Assembly: GCA_036320915.1 (NCBI GenBank)
Contig: JAXBDG010000007.1
Coordinates: 1,426,001 to 1,490,000, forward strand
Source: Linnemannia elongata
Lineage: Eukaryota > Mortierellomycota > Mortierellomycetes > Mortierellales > Mortierellaceae
Direction: 5' to 3'
Length of the DNA stretch: 64,000 bases
The notes beneath the pieces were generated by a model that was not told the origin of the DNA, did no database searches, and saw only the letters and a program-made list of their open reading frames with translations. Below are positions 1 through 11,927 of the stretch, in pieces. How positions within the stretch are numbered: position 1 is the stretch's first letter; the number at the start of each line of letters is the position of its first letter. Both the position numbers and the translations under genes were made by a program.

Positions 1-859
1 TCTGTCCAGCACATGCTCAAATCCACAGCATTGGAACTATCAACATCACCGTCGTTATTTTGAATCGAGTTTCGACAATTAGTTAGTAGGATCAAAAAGT
101 TGTTACAGATTCAATGAGTACGCCGCATCTCCGTCGACGCAACGAATGATCGCATCCTCCCTCGTAGTACTAACAGAGACTTACGAAGCTCTCGAGGTCG
201 AGGATGACACGGGGGTCAGAACGGAAGACACGATCCCAGGCATCGTCCAACACCTCAGTTCCCTGGTTTCGGTAGACGAATGCAATAGCGCCAACAGTGA
301 TCTGGAGTGCAATGGCGATCAACAGGATCAACCCGTGCACCCACAGGATCCAGCGCTTCTCGTTCATGACTCCATAGTACCCCAGGAAGGAGACCAGCGA
401 GATCGTGGCACCGAGAACCAAGATCAGGTGTGGCAGGAGGGTTGAAGTGACAAAGATCGCGGCAGGTGCAAAATAGACAAATGTGCCTATTAGGAAGATG
501 CCGAAGAGGTTCCTTTTGTTAGCAAGGTGGGGTGGGGGAAGGTTGGTTGTCATTTGGTGGAGAATATAAGACATGGCGGAGGAGGACGAGGAGGTTGTTT
601 TCGCTTACCCACAAAGAGTAGGATCATGCCCACAAGCTACAAAAGATGAACAAAGAAGGAACAAGACATGGTTAGAATGCTTACGTACCAGAGGCTGGGT
701 TTCTGGGGCGCTTGCACCACCCTTGTCTTAAGGTAGCCATGGCAATGATTAAGTAGACAAGGAGTCAGTCGGTCGACTTACGAGCGAGAGAAGGTTCAGG
801 ACAGCGATGGCACTCTGTACCGGGCCATAAGACCTTTGCGGTCGAACAATTATATACAT
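1..859 (-). CDS. Tetraspanin-family membrane protein (partial, C-terminus beyond the window)
   Basis: Exons on the minus strand are 782-859, 608-635, 185-486 and 1-36, all in phase. The start codon is at 859. The protein opens with a short cytosolic tail (MYIIVRPQRSYGP), then a first helix split over three exons (LNLLSL, LVGMILLFVG, TFVYFAPAAIFV). Two more helices follow (around LILVLGATISLVSFLG and WVHGLILLIAIALQI), then an acidic-aromatic extracellular loop. The last exon reads FQCCGFEHVLDR, which contains the CCG motif of the tetraspanin large loop. Three helices followed by CCG is the family layout; the fourth helix lies off the left edge. Tetraspanins organise other proteins in the plasma membrane, and in fungi they act in polarised growth and penetration. 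The partner of this one is unknown. The 28-nt second exon is unusually short. Confidence 0.85.
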
Positions 860-1084
860 GGAGTTTGATTGTTGTGTTGTTTTGTTTTGAATCAGATGTA
901 CGAATGAACAATGAGTGTAATGATGCGGAAAAGAAAAAAAAAAGTGTATTGGTAAAGTCTTGGCGCAGTGTCTGTCCTGTGCGCCCAAGCAAAAGCCCCG
1001 TGCTCAAGAATTAGATTCTGTAAAAGGTATGTGAGGCAGGCAGAAATAGTCGACTTTGCCTGACTGGGAGACGACCCTAGACAA

Positions 1085-2895
1085 TTAATTTGCTCCGCAG
1101 GCTGCCTCTCGGTCTCCGACGGTGGCCAGGTAATGGTTGACGATGGCGCGGTCCTTCTTCAGATACATGGGAACCGAAGTCATCTTCTTGGGGTCAAGGT
1201 CAATACAGGTGATTTTGTACACAAACATCTCCTCCTTCACCTTGATCTGGTGACAGGCCTCGTGAAACTCGGGACTGCCCGCTTCAACCTCGAGTCGACT
1301 AGAATAGGGGGGGGACAAAGGTAACAAATAATAATTAGCGCTTTAGTTCATTCATTGGTTACTGCTACGACTTTTATGCACTGAATCAGGTCGTACCTTG
1401 ACGAGGTGGCATTGGGAGGCGTTGTTACCGCAGCTGTCGAGGTGTCTCTCTGAATGGTGATGAGGATGGAGCAATCCTTCAATGTGGCCGACAGCAAAAA
1501 CTCGCGAATAAAATGCAGCTGGAGGGGCTTTGGTAACTCTTCCAAATCATCCTCTGGTTCGAATCCAAGCCCTGCCGCGTTATGAGACTCGAATGTGTCC
1601 TGATCCTCTGTCATCATCGCATTCATATCCGTCCGGCCCATGAATGCCTCTGCTGTCTCAAGGAACTCCTCCACAGTTGGTTCTGGGAGATGTACAGAAT
1701 CGCGTTCTACCAAGTAAGTGTAGAGTTGATGGACGGTCTCCACATCAAGAGAATCGAGTGCCTGCTGAAGGCGCCCAAGTCTCCTCAACAATGGCGACTC
1801 GATCAAGATCTTCGTCAACACGTCAGTAAGGCTCACAGGTCCTGAATCGACTTTGACATAGTCCACTGGGTCATCGCCTTCCATCCTCTCTGGTTTCAGC
1901 TTCTGCTGCTGCTCCTGAAGTTGAGTCGTGGTCGATTTTGAAGGTGCCGAGAGGCATTGGGTCATACTCTCTCTGCTCACAGGTTGCTGTAACCCATCCA
2001 CGAAAAGGCGGAGGTTATTCTGAGGTGTATCCACGAGTGAATCCACCGCGTCTTGAACCAAGAGCTCTGTTCCTGAGAATAGGTCGATGGGGCAATACTT
2101 GCTGAGAGTATACTCCTGTCCCGTCTTTATCTTTTGATGCTGGTACATGCAGAATCGACACTTGCGTCTCTTGATATCCTGGTCCTTGCGGAGAAATGCC
2201 GACTTTGTAAGGAACCCCCACTTAGGCTACGACAATGTGTAAATTATGGAGAACATTTAGTAAGTATTAGAGTGGACCAGTTGTGAAGTCAGCATATTAC
2301 TTTCGGCTTAGTTGTGCCGTGCTATCAATACCTTGATCTCGACCGCAAAATCTGACTGGCCGGACGACGACTTAATGAAACGGGTATGGTCCATAGCCAG
2401 AAAACCTACTGATTGCGCCAAGTCAATGCCCTTTTGACGCCGTGACTCTGGCCGCGAAGATTCCATTGCCAGAGCAAGCGACGACAAAAATCCGGGAGGA
2501 AGAGCGACTGCAATCTATGATGCATTTCGGTAAAAAGAGAAACCAATATATATCAGCTATCTCATCTTGATAGGTTTCGATAACAATGACAAAGGACATA
2601 CCAAAGCGTATCCACCTACGAGCTGCTCAACAAATTCTTGACCGAGCAGCAGACCGATGACTTCAGTGGCAAAGTGGGACTCCTTAGTCAGGTTCTTCAT
2701 GGGCATGGTGCCATCTCCGAAGTTTGTTCCTTCTAATCCGGTTCCAGAGGCATCGAGTCGGTTCGTCTTGCGGAGACGAAGGACTGTATTCCTCTTTGCA
2801 TGGAAAAAAAGAAAAGGGTACACGGTGTATGAGTGCCATGTCTTGTTGGCGCTCGGTATAAATCAGGCGAGAGAGATATATATAATATTTGCCAC

Positions 2896-2928
<33 letters not shown>

Positions 2929-3060
2929 CCATGGTGACAAAAGGACCATTCAGCTTACGAAGCGTGAATGGGGCCCGATGTATTGGAGGACGATGTTTGC
3001 GTTTCCCTCGGCCCTGTATTTCCAGTAGTCGACGCGATAGAGTTCAAGGATGGTAGCCAT
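1085..3060 (-). CDS. IPK1: Inositol-pentakisphosphate 2-kinase
   Basis: Five in-phase exons on the minus strand: 2959-3060, 2602-2793, 2332-2514, 1397-2226 and 1085-1298, giving about 506 residues. The family transfers phosphate from ATP to position 2 of inositol pentakisphosphate to make phytate (InsP6), used in mRNA export and phosphate signalling. Recognisable family blocks are YRAEGNANIVL near the N-terminus (nucleotide loop), KNLTKESHFATEVIGLL, EIKPKWGFLTKSAFL spanning the third intron, the cysteine pair in CRFCMYQHQ, YCPIDLFSG, and a C-terminal block containing CIDLDPKKM and YLKKDRAIV. The region around residues 210-350 is longer and more acidic than usual and probably loops out. The first intron holds a 30-nt A run. 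The gene is divergent from the dehydratase gene, with about 420 bp between the two start codons. Confidence 0.92.
2897..2926. repeat. A30 homopolymer in IPK1 intron 1
   Basis: Thirty consecutive A on the plus strand, which is poly-T in the sense of the IPK1 transcript, between the donor at 2958 and the acceptor at 2794. It could serve as the pyrimidine tract of the intron. Similar runs recur through the window, mostly in introns and intergenic DNA. Confidence 0.95.
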
Positions 3061-3480
3061 TTTGTCTCGGAGGAGGTCCTTGTGGAGGGCGTTTAGCGTT
3101 TAGCGATGAGGTGTAAGAAGGAATGGAAGGCAATGGAACCTACACGGCTCATTCACACGGGAAAAAAAAATAAGATAAGTGTGCAGCAGCGTGACTCAGG
3201 TTAATTTTCTCGTGGATGCTGGGAGCCCTTCTGCCGCAATTCATTGGAGTAGGAAAGAGGAAGGAAAGAAAGTCACCTTTGAGAAGACATTTTCTCGTCA
3301 GTTTTCTGCTCCATTCGCACTGCGCTGTCCACTTTCCTCAAACTTAAAAGGGCCCGAACGGAGTCTTTTTTTTTTTCTCTCTTCTCTTACTTTTCTTCTC
3401 ACGGCAGGACTTTTGTCTTCTTCAGTTCTCATTGTTCGTTGTTCATTCATTCACACATTCACCAATCAACTTGCTGCAGC
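3061..3480. promoter_or_regulatory. Shared upstream region of IPK1 and the serine/threonine dehydratase gene
   Basis: This 420-bp stretch lies between the two divergent start codons and must hold both promoters. It contains a CT-rich block (about 3367-3400) just upstream of the plus-strand gene. I see no clear TATA box and no further gene. Confidence 0.5.
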
Positions 3481-5288
3481 ATGACCGCCACACCACTCCA
3501 CAACCCCACCCCTCTCTTGCACTCGACCCCTCTCAGTCGAAGAACTCAAACGTAAGGCTCTGAGACCTACTCCTATACAAAAAAAGGAGGCTAATGGGAT
3601 GCTGCATAATGTTGGTGCTTTGCTCTCCTGTTTTCAATTGTCTCCACACCAACACTTAGCTGATTTGATTTTCAGGTACATGCAACGTATGAGACTGAAC
3701 ATGATACATCAATTGGACCCTTCCATTTGCTTCGTTGTAGGAATGTTTGGATGAAGCTCGAGAACCTCCAGCCTAGTGGATCTTTCAAGATCAGGTACGT
3801 GACACAATTACTATCAATTGGCGCAAACTGTTAGTTCACATCGTAGCTACAGCTAACATTGTCATGTTATCTTCCATTGACGCCGACGACTTGTAATAGA
3901 GGTGTGGGAAACATGTGCCAGCAGGCTGTCCAGAAACATGGCGCTCAGACCCACTTGGTTTGCTCATCTGGCGGTAACGCCGGTCTGGCTGTTGCCTATG
4001 CTGGCCGTCAGCTCGAGGTCAAGGTTACTATCGTCGTCCCTCTCTCCTGCAGCGAGTTCATGAAAAAGAAGATCCAGGCCGAGGGAGCATCCGTTGAGGT
4101 CGGAGGAGAGGTATATTGGTCTTTTCTAGTTTGTGCTTGTACAATGGGCGAGATAATTTGTTAAATTGCTTTGCAGAGTGCTAATGGTCAGATACCATAT
4201 GCATTGGAATGAAATAGGCTTGGGATGAGGCAGATCTCGTCGCACGTACTCTGGTTGCCAACGATCCCCACGGGTAAGTAAAAAGAAATTGTGACAACCT
4301 TGGCCGATCTTTGTTTCATCATTATTGAGCTTCACTGATTGTTGTGTATCATTAGTGTTTACATCCCTCCGTTTGATGATGCTGCCATCTGGGACGGCAA
4401 CTCGACCATGATTGACGAGCTCAAGGAGCAGATGGGTGGTGTGACTCCAGATGCCATCATCTGCTCAGTCGGAGGAGGCGGTTTGATGAACGGTGTCATT
4501 CTTGGATGCCAAAGAGCTGGCTGGGACAAAGGTAACGAGTGCCACTTGGTTTCATAATCCAATTGATCTCTCAACATGACGCTCACGTCCGATACCTTGT
4601 CGATTCGCTAATACTGCGCCATTTTGTTGTTATCATTGCATAGTGCCTCTCCTTGCTGTCGAGACTCACGGCGCCAACTCCTTCCAGCAGTCAGTCCTGG
4701 CTGGTGAGCTCGTCACTCTTTCCAAGATTACTTCCATTGCCACCACCTTGGGTGCCAAGAGGGTTTCGGCCAAGTCGTTGGAGCTTAGCATGGTTCATCC
4801 CGTCGCTCCTTTTGGTGTTAGCGATGCCATGGCATCAAGTGCGTGCTGGCAGTTCCTTGGTAAGCTTGAGCCCGACGTTATTATATTATTTATCCTGCTA
4901 TTTCAATTCATGAACTAAAATGAACTGTCCTAACTCATACCCGTATCTTTCACTCTTCACAGATGATCACCGTTTCTTGGTCGAACCTGCTTGCGGTGCA
5001 TCATTATGTATCGCCTACACTCCAGCACTTCTCGCCAACATCTTCCCCCAGCTGAACCAAGACTCCAACGTTGTCCTTATCGTCTGTGGTGGTTCCAACG
5101 TCAGCTTTGAGCAGTTGGTCCAGTACAAGGAGATGTTTGGTGCTGAGGGTCAACAGGCAACTATTGCTGTTCGAAGTGGAGATCAAATTTTGCTGAAGAT
5201 GACCACCGAGACTACCCCTCAGAGGACTATCATCTCCAACTCCTACAAGCCTACGCCCAAGGTCGCTGACAGTCCAGCGGCAGTCTAG
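3481..5288 (+). CDS. L-serine/L-threonine dehydratase (PLP enzyme)
   Basis: Seven in-phase exons: 3481-3551, 3741-3794, 3900-4110, 4218-4273, 4356-4531, 4644-4859 and 4963-5288, giving 369 residues, the usual size of the cytosolic L-serine dehydratase family. The enzyme deaminates serine (and threonine) to pyruvate (or 2-oxobutyrate) with pyridoxal phosphate. LENLQPSGSFKIRG carries the PLP lysine at residue 40, completed across the second intron. CSSGGNAGLAVAYAG is the phosphate-binding loop and CSVGGGGLMNG is the glycine loop over the cofactor. The late EPACGASL and CGGSNVS blocks also match the family. The N-terminus (TPLLHSTPLS) starts exactly where the family starts, so no targeting peptide is expected. 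Serine versus threonine preference cannot be read from the sequence. Confidence 0.93.
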
Positions 5289-5476
5289 GATAGATAGAAG
5301 TAGATTACTATAGTTCTTAAGGGTCGCATTGGCCACATATAAATATTCTCGAAGATTTTGCTGATTTCTTGCATACTCACCAGCTTCAGGATTGCAGCAC
5401 AATTAGACGAGACCGCCAGCACTCCGAACTCTCTGCAACATTAACGACAACTATTACTTCAATACATCACAGCGCA

Positions 5477-6163
5477 ATGACATCGCCAGGCGGAGGATTG
5501 GACATGACAGAGAACCCTTCCAGCTTGATCAGCAAGCGCAAGATTCAGGAGATGGTTGCGCAGATTGACCCAAGTGAGCGACTCGAGCCTGAAGTCGAAG
5601 ACGTATGAACCCCTTCTCTTCAATCTCTTTCTCATCGCCAGAAAACGCTCGCATTCTCTCTGGCGCGTGTATTGTCAGGAGACCTTTTCAAAGGTGTGTC
5701 GAAGCAACCGTCTGACTGATCGCTTACTTTTTCTCCTGCGATGGAAACAAACTCTTTGTTACACCACTGTTTGTCTCCCTAGATTCTCTTGGAGCTTGCG
5801 GACGAGTTTATCGAGTCAGTCACACAGTTCGCCTGCAGACTCGCCACACATCGAAAGTCGTCGACACTGGAAGTCAAGGACGTTCAGCTTCACCTCGGTA
5901 AAGGACAAAAACAATCGGCATACTTCTGTTAGTTTTTTTTTGGCGCTACAGAAAACAGGAGATGCATAATGCAGCCTCTTACTGACGTTCATTTTTGATG
6001 TGCTTGCTCAAATGTAATAGAGAGAAACTGGAACATCAGGATCCCAGGATTCGCATCTGAGGAGATTCGATCTGTACGAAAGTCGACCGTTCCTTCGTCT
6101 CACACACAGAAGCTGACTGCAGTCAACAATGCCAAGGCAGCAATTTCGACCACCACCAAGTAA
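5477..6163 (+). CDS. TAF12: TFIID/SAGA subunit TAF12, histone-fold protein
   Basis: Exons 5477-5602, 5783-5897 and 6021-6163 join in phase to give 127 residues. The protein is almost only the TAF12 histone fold: [16 protein letters not shown], then [17 protein letters not shown], then [20 protein letters not shown], ending with the family block [15 protein letters not shown]12 pairs with TAF4 in TFIID and with ADA1 in SAGA, acting in RNA polymerase II initiation in the nucleus. Many fungal TAF12 proteins have a long low-complexity N-terminus; this one has only about 17 residues before the fold. The gene starts 188 bp after the dehydratase stop codon, on the same strand. Confidence 0.92.
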
Positions 6164-6656
6164 CGGGAGTAGTGGATCTGATGTGGAGCCTACGGGCAGG
6201 ATGAAACGAATGAAGCGGCAAATAGAAGGCGAACCTTTCGCTTTTTTTCCAGTACAACTTCAATTGTGTTAACAACAAACAGTGACCAAAATCGAGGCCG
6301 AGAAATGAGGAAGGAATTGCAAGGCAGAGGAGGAGCCAAGGAGAGGGGGTCGATGTAAAGTAGCGAAATGGCAAAAAACACCAACTAATGTACCACTATT
6401 CAACATGTATTCAAAAACCCCATCCCCAGATTGCTGAACGTTGAACCGATGTCTGCATGTGCAGTCACACCAGATAAAAGTGTGGAGTAGAGGTTTTTTT
6501 CGAGTGACACCCACTCGATAAGCGGTCAGGAAGCATTTTCTTCCGCTCTTTTTTCCTTTCTTGTCTTCAATTCTTCTTTCTGTTTTTCTCCCTTTCCTTT
6601 TTCTATTTTTCTTCAACTCACACTCATTTACTCTCGTCATAACCAACTCATTCAAC
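6164..6656. other. Intergenic region between TAF12 and the LOG-family gene
   Basis: About 490 bp. The right half turns into a T- and CT-rich block (about 6540-6640) just before the next start codon, as in other promoters of this window. No further coding signal was found. Confidence 0.5.
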
Positions 6657-8215
6657 ATGGCAGAACACACTACCCCCGCAACCCCCAAGAAGTTCATTAC
6701 CGTCTTCTGTGGTGCTTCGCCGTAAGTCAACTGATCACACTCCAGAGGCTCTTTTATTTTTCGAATGGGAATCGACTCTAACGCGACATTGCTCCGTACT
6801 TCATTCGACTTCTAGTGGTCGCGATCCCGAGTATGTCGAAATGGCCAAGGGTATGTTGTTTTATGAGCCCTCGCTGCTCCCTATGTCGTCCTTTGACAGC
6901 TCGAGGGAGGTGTTACATGCGTTCACGTATTACCAACTGCTGGAGACAGAATACCTTGGAGAGAGGAGAGAATTGATGACAAAATACTGAGTACTTGCAA
7001 TTGCGTGCACTACCTACGTTGTGCTTTTCCCTTCAATTGCTCTAGATCTTGGACGTGAGATGCTCAAGAGAAACTATGGTCTCGTTTATGGTATGTTTTT
7101 TATCCAGAGAACAATGTCGTTTTTGCAATCGCTGTTTTCCCCAAGTTGTCATTGTGTATCCTTATCAAACTAACCCCAACCTTTTCTTTCATATTTACTC
7201 TCTGATCAGGCGGTGGATCATATGGACTGATGGGTGCTATTGCTCAGACCATCCACGAAGGCGGTGGAAAGGTCATTGGTGTCATCCCCGAAGCCCTCAA
7301 GAAGATTGAGCGTCCAGGTACGACGTTTCTCTTTATGTTGTCCGAAGACACGCCACAGTAGTAACCTGTTTGTGCTGACTGTGCCACCGTCTGAATTACG
7401 TTTGAGATGGTGGAGTGGGGTACTGTGTCATGGATACCCTTCACTGCGCCCCTGAAGAGTCATGATCTGACCCCGAACTTTTTATTCTCCTCGTTTTCTT
7501 CCTCCCCTGGATACATTAGAGCTCGGAGGCGATGTCAAGAACGACGAAGTGTTTGGCGAGGAGATTGTTGTTAAGGATATGCATACCAGAAAGGCGTTGA
7601 TGAACAAGCTGGTACGTTTCAAATTTGGTTTTCTGACTCCGTCACGCAGCCATCGACGGCTTGAGGAGCGGAGGGGAAAGCGAGGAGACTGTACGGCGTA
7701 TCACAGAAGAAATTGTTTTTGCATGGCTGTTTATTTTTTGTTTGCGCGGTTTGGCTGACTCAAAAATGATACATTTCTATTCGAACCTTGCTTAGTGCGA
7801 TGGATTCATCACAATGCCTGGCGGTTATGGAACCATGGAGGAGCTCCTCGAGATCACCACTTGGTCTCAGCTGAGCATCCATACCAAGCCTGTCATGCTC
7901 TTCAACATGAAGGGCTACTTTGAGTACCTTCTTAAGTTTATCGAGCACTCCATCGAAGGTTTGTTCTCTTTACACTCTCCAATTTTCACTTCTTCATACC
8001 TGATCTACATTACACTGCTGTGCTAACTAACGTACTTTGGTGTTGCTGTCGAATTCTGTAACATAGAGAAATTTGTTGTCGACTGGAGCGCTGGTGTAAT
8101 GGTCGCAGGATCGACAGCACAGGAGGTTCTTGATAAATTTGAGGTTTACAAGCCCCCCAAGTCCCGCTTCGAGCTCAAGTGGCACGACGTCGAGACGAGC
8201 CAGAACTTTGTATAG
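6657..8215 (+). CDS. LOG-family cytokinin riboside 5'-monophosphate phosphoribohydrolase
   Basis: Seven in-phase exons: 6657-6721, 6816-6850, 7046-7090, 7210-7317, 7520-7611, 7796-7958 and 8067-8215, giving 218 residues, typical for the family. LOG proteins have a Rossmann-type fold and release free cytokinin base from its ribotide; fungal and bacterial members can also act on AMP-like nucleotides. Diagnostic blocks are VFCGASPG at the N-terminus, [14 protein letters not shown] (nucleotide loop), [24 protein letters not shown] with the signature PGGxGTxxE, and LFNMKGYF. The PGGYGTMEE glutamate and the upstream arginine of TRKALM are present, so the enzyme looks active. Introns fall within several conserved motifs, which supports the splice model. 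An AATAAA-like signal follows at about 8339. Confidence 0.92.
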
Positions 8216-8428
8216 ACGACTATCGTGTAGGCACAAGGGTGCCAATTTTGCTACATTCCCGTACATAGAGACAACTACGCGGATGCCGTGATTAATTAAG
8301 GGCTGCCACATTTGTCAGCCCAGACTGACCTGAGGCAAATAATAAACGAACGAACGAGCTCATCCTTTTGTTCATACATCTTCACCTTCTTCCCCATCCA
8401 CAACCCAACACACTCTTTCATATTCACC

Positions 8429-9196
8429 ATGCCCGTATGTTACAACTTTCCTCCATGGCCACTTTTTTCTATGTGATACAGGAACACCTGTTATGAGCCT
8501 CACTCGACTCATTACCCGCACGCACTCGATGTAGCTCTGGTTACTGACTACCTTGTTCTCATCTTCTCCTTACTTCCGCCCGATTCATTCGGACACGCTA
8601 GGTTTACAAGTACGACGTTACCATGACCTGCTCTGGCTGCAGCGGCGCTGTCACCCGCGTCTTGTCCAAGCTCGATGGTAAGGATTTATCCTTCCTGCCT
8701 TTCTTAGATATATTAGCTGAATGTGCTCTTTGTTCATTGGAAATATTTGGCTTTTGAAACTTATGGATGAACACCGTCTGGACAATTGCTTTTAGGCGTT
8801 AACTCCTTCGATGTCTCCCTTGAGACCCAGAAGGTCACCGTCGATTCTGACAAACTTAGTGAGGTGAGTCAGTTACTCTTGTGTGTTTTTTTTGTTGTTT
8901 TTTTTTGCAATGGAGTCAGCAGCACTGGAGCGGTGGAGAGGAGGATGGTTTTGCTGTTCCAAAGTCGGGCTCGAAGGAATCTGAACGCCACACCGCGTTT
9001 CGAACAAAGAGACGCCTTATTATATTTTGGCAGCAAGAGGAGAAAATGGGAGTGAGATGGATAAATGACATTTCGCTGAGAGGTTGTCATCCGATAACTA
9101 ATATCTGATTGCACTCTCGTTTTTTTGACAACCTATTAGCAAGAGATCCTCGAGAAGATTCAGAAGACCGGCAAGGCTGCCAAGGTTGCTGCTTAA
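8429..9196 (+). CDS. ATX1: ATX1-type cytosolic copper chaperone
   Basis: Exons 8429-8434, 8602-8677, 8796-8863 and 9140-9196 give 68 residues. The first coding exon holds only Met-Pro; the following GTATGT donor and the acceptor at 8601 keep the frame. The protein is a single heavy-metal-associated domain: VYKYDVTMTCSGCSGAV carries the MTCxGC copper site, followed by GVNSFDVSLETQKVTV and a lysine-rich C-terminus (QKTGKAAKVAA). ATX1 hands Cu(I) from the cytosol to the CCC2-type copper ATPase of the Golgi. Length, metal motif and basic tail all match. The third intron (8864-9139) is longer than the coding exons beside it. Confidence 0.92.
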
Positions 9197-9491
9197 ACCC
9201 ATCTGACACTTTTTGCTCTCCTGTCAATTTCTCTATCATCTATCTATCGCTCTCCTTTCTTTGCAATTGCAATAATAAAAAAGAAAAAAAAGAATGTCAA
9301 AAGGAGTACCTGTGAGTACCGTTGTGGTTCCTGACAGGTACATGTCCCGTGATATCCATGCGAAAGCCACTCAAACCTTTCCCTTCTTACACAAGGACAG
9401 TGTGCCAATCATCCGATGCCATTTTTTCTTCCGTTCTCCGTTTTGCAACCACGGGCCACTTCTATTCCTCGCCAACGTATCATCATTAATC

Positions 9492-11042
9492 ATGCTACCA
9501 CCACCTAAAGCGACTCTCCTTCTGCTGTTCGTCCACGGCTTCAAGGGCCATGACCACCACACCTTCCTCGATTTTCCCACCCGCATCATGACCATCTTCA
9601 CAAACGCAAAGGCAAACCTCGACGTCGAGTCCATCGTCTATCCACAATACGACACCCGTGGCGACTTCAACGTACCGTGCCCTGTTTTTCTTGCAGATGC
9701 ACAATACCTGTTTTCTTTCGTTCTTTTTGGAGATGGGATTGCGGAATGACAGGCACGCAACTGACACTCACTCTCATCTTATTCAATAGGCGGCGGTCAA
9801 GGCGTTTGCAGAGTGGACACAGGAGCAGGTCAAGAGCCGTCAAGAATTCAACGAGAAAGTGTACAAGAAGTTGGAGGAGGACGGACAATCAAGCGGGAGT
9901 GTTCCTCCGGTCTATGTATGCTTCCTCGGCCACTCCATGGGAGGCCTTGTTGGTAAGTTTCCCAGAAACATTCCCCGTGTTTCTTCTGTTTTCGAAGAAC
10001 CGCCAAGTCTTGATCGGCGGCAGTGAGAAAGCAGGTTTCAAGCCCTGTTTCTTGGAAACAAAAGTTCAAGCACCTTATGGCCAAAATCACTTGAGGGACA
10101 CACCAGACTGAACAGTAACCTTGGACCTTTTTGTTTTCTTGGGACTATTTTAGCGGCCGATGCTGCTCTATATCTGGAAAAGCTTCCACAAAAGTCTCCT
10201 GTCGTTGGAATTTTGGCATTCGACACACCCTACTACGGCCTGAACCATTCCATCTTTACACAGGCAGCCTATGAGCGAGCGGCAGGATTGGCACAAAAGG
10301 CGTCGGGTGTCTATTCACTCGCTTCGGCAGCCTACTTGCCCGCCGCTGCAGCATGGAGTTCATTGGCGGTATCTAAAACGGGAACAACAGCGACAGGATA
10401 CGACTCTAACACGCAGAGTCGGGATCAGTCCTCGTCTGCAGCAGTCAAGACAGAGAAGAAGGAGCAAAAGCCTGCTAGTGGTGGATGGGGTTGGGGATCT
10501 ATTGCACTCGGCATTGGAGCTGCTGTGGCTGCGACTGGTGCAGCCGTTGTTCTCAACAAGCACATGAACGATGGGATGCAATACGTGACCTCGCACATCC
10601 AGTTTGTGGGTATTCTGTGGAACAGTCTTCAACTCAAACAAAGGTAACATTGCCAAGCATCCAGTGGACAACCAGGACTATTTGCATGGAAGTACAAGGT
10701 CCAGCTGACTCACTCCTGTCGTTTCAACTGCACACTCTACATAGAGTGGATGATATTCTTCGGTTGCCAATTGGATTCCACTGTTTTTATACCCAAGTCC
10801 GCATTCCTGCGAGCTCAGCCAACAACTGGAAGTCTGGTTCAAGGACATTTATCGAGCTGACGTCCATCTCTGACGTGACAGAGTCATTCTTCTCTGCGCG
10901 CAATTGTTCTGGTCAGGATGAGATTGAAGCTCATATGGAGATGTTTAACCCGGCCAAGAATTTTGATTACTATCCTATGGGCGATGAAACCGTCAAACGC
11001 GTCCGAGTCATGGTAGATGAGGCGCTTAAGCGGGAGTCTTAA
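9492..11042 (+). CDS. Alpha/beta-hydrolase with GHSMGG nucleophile elbow (DUF676-like)
   Basis: Exons 9492-9671, 9790-9952, 10154-10643 and 10745-11042 join in phase to 376 residues. Near the N-terminus LLLLFVHGFKGHDHHTF looks like the oxyanion-hole strand of serine hydrolases. FLGHSMGGLV (about residues 105-114) is the nucleophile elbow with Ser109. AFDTPYYGLNHSIF matches the strand after the nucleophile. Between about residues 185 and 250 there is an Ala/Ser-rich, probably disordered insertion followed by a glycine-alanine hydrophobic stretch (SIALGIGAAVAATGAAVVL) that could be membrane associated. The C-terminus keeps FHCFYTQV, RTFIEL and EMFNPAKNFDYYPMGD, the last probably around the catalytic acid or histidine. 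The substrate is unknown; a lipid-ester or lipase-like role is an inference. An earlier in-frame ATG at 9294 is unlikely to be used. Confidence 0.8.
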
Positions 11043-11927
11043 GAACCTTCAAAATAAATAGGCATCACGGAGTAATTGACGACAATCCTTGACCCTTACA
11101 CAAAATAATAAGGTATTCTTTGTTTTTACGGAGTAGATGCTGCGCCGTGATTTGCTTGTGGGAGTAGATGTAATGTTTACAACCTTCGGATGTGTCCTTT
11201 TCTTGCGATTGCCCTTTGCTATGTCTAATGCCACAGTGTTTTTTCTGAGTCCACCCGTTCGCTGGTATCATTGTGTTTTTGTTGACAGGATGAACGATAA
11301 GAAGTTCGATGGAGGGATGGACTATGTGCAATAGAGGCGACCCATGCGGGGCGGAAAAATGGCAAGGATCCAAAAAAAAACGCTCACCCAGAATTTTATT
11401 TTGGCTTTTTGCGCATCCCTTTTTCTTGACTCACTCTACACACAACACACACACCCATCCTAATATGGCTCACTCTGTATCGTCGTTGGTCCAGTCGTCG
11501 CCACTTCGTGTATTTCCCTCCCTTTTTGGGACTCGGAAAGAACTCGTGTTTGTGTTTGTAGACCTATTCTAATCGCGCCTGCCTGGGTTCTTTTATTTGT
11601 TGATTTTTCTTTTGAGGTGGTAACCAGAACGGTTAGAAAGCAAAAGACACTCCTATTCACTATTCATGGTATCGATTTGAAAACGCACATTAGTCACGAA
11701 ATGGTTCAGGTTCTGGTATTTAAATCAGAGAGGAAGGGCCGTGGTTTCAAACTTTTCATCATTCAAGCTTCTTTCTTTCACTTTTTACCTTGTACTTCAT
11801 CCACCTCATTTTCCCTTTTGCTTTCACATCTATTTCATCTATCTTTTTGTGAACAGCACAAACACACGCTATCAGAAAAAAAAAAGGACAGCAGCAAAAG
11901 AAAACCATCCACCCATCATTGCAAACT
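11043..11927. other. Intergenic region upstream of the SLC16-type transporter gene
   Basis: About 885 bp with no convincing exon. It ends in an A-rich leader (11875-11905). A TATTTAAAT element at about 11718 is a possible core-promoter element roughly 210 bp before the start codon. Confidence 0.4.

Noticed and set aside
1555..1580. GGTTCGAATCC, which resembles a tRNA T-loop
   Set aside because: It lies inside a conserved IPK1 coding exon, and no cloverleaf can be formed around it.
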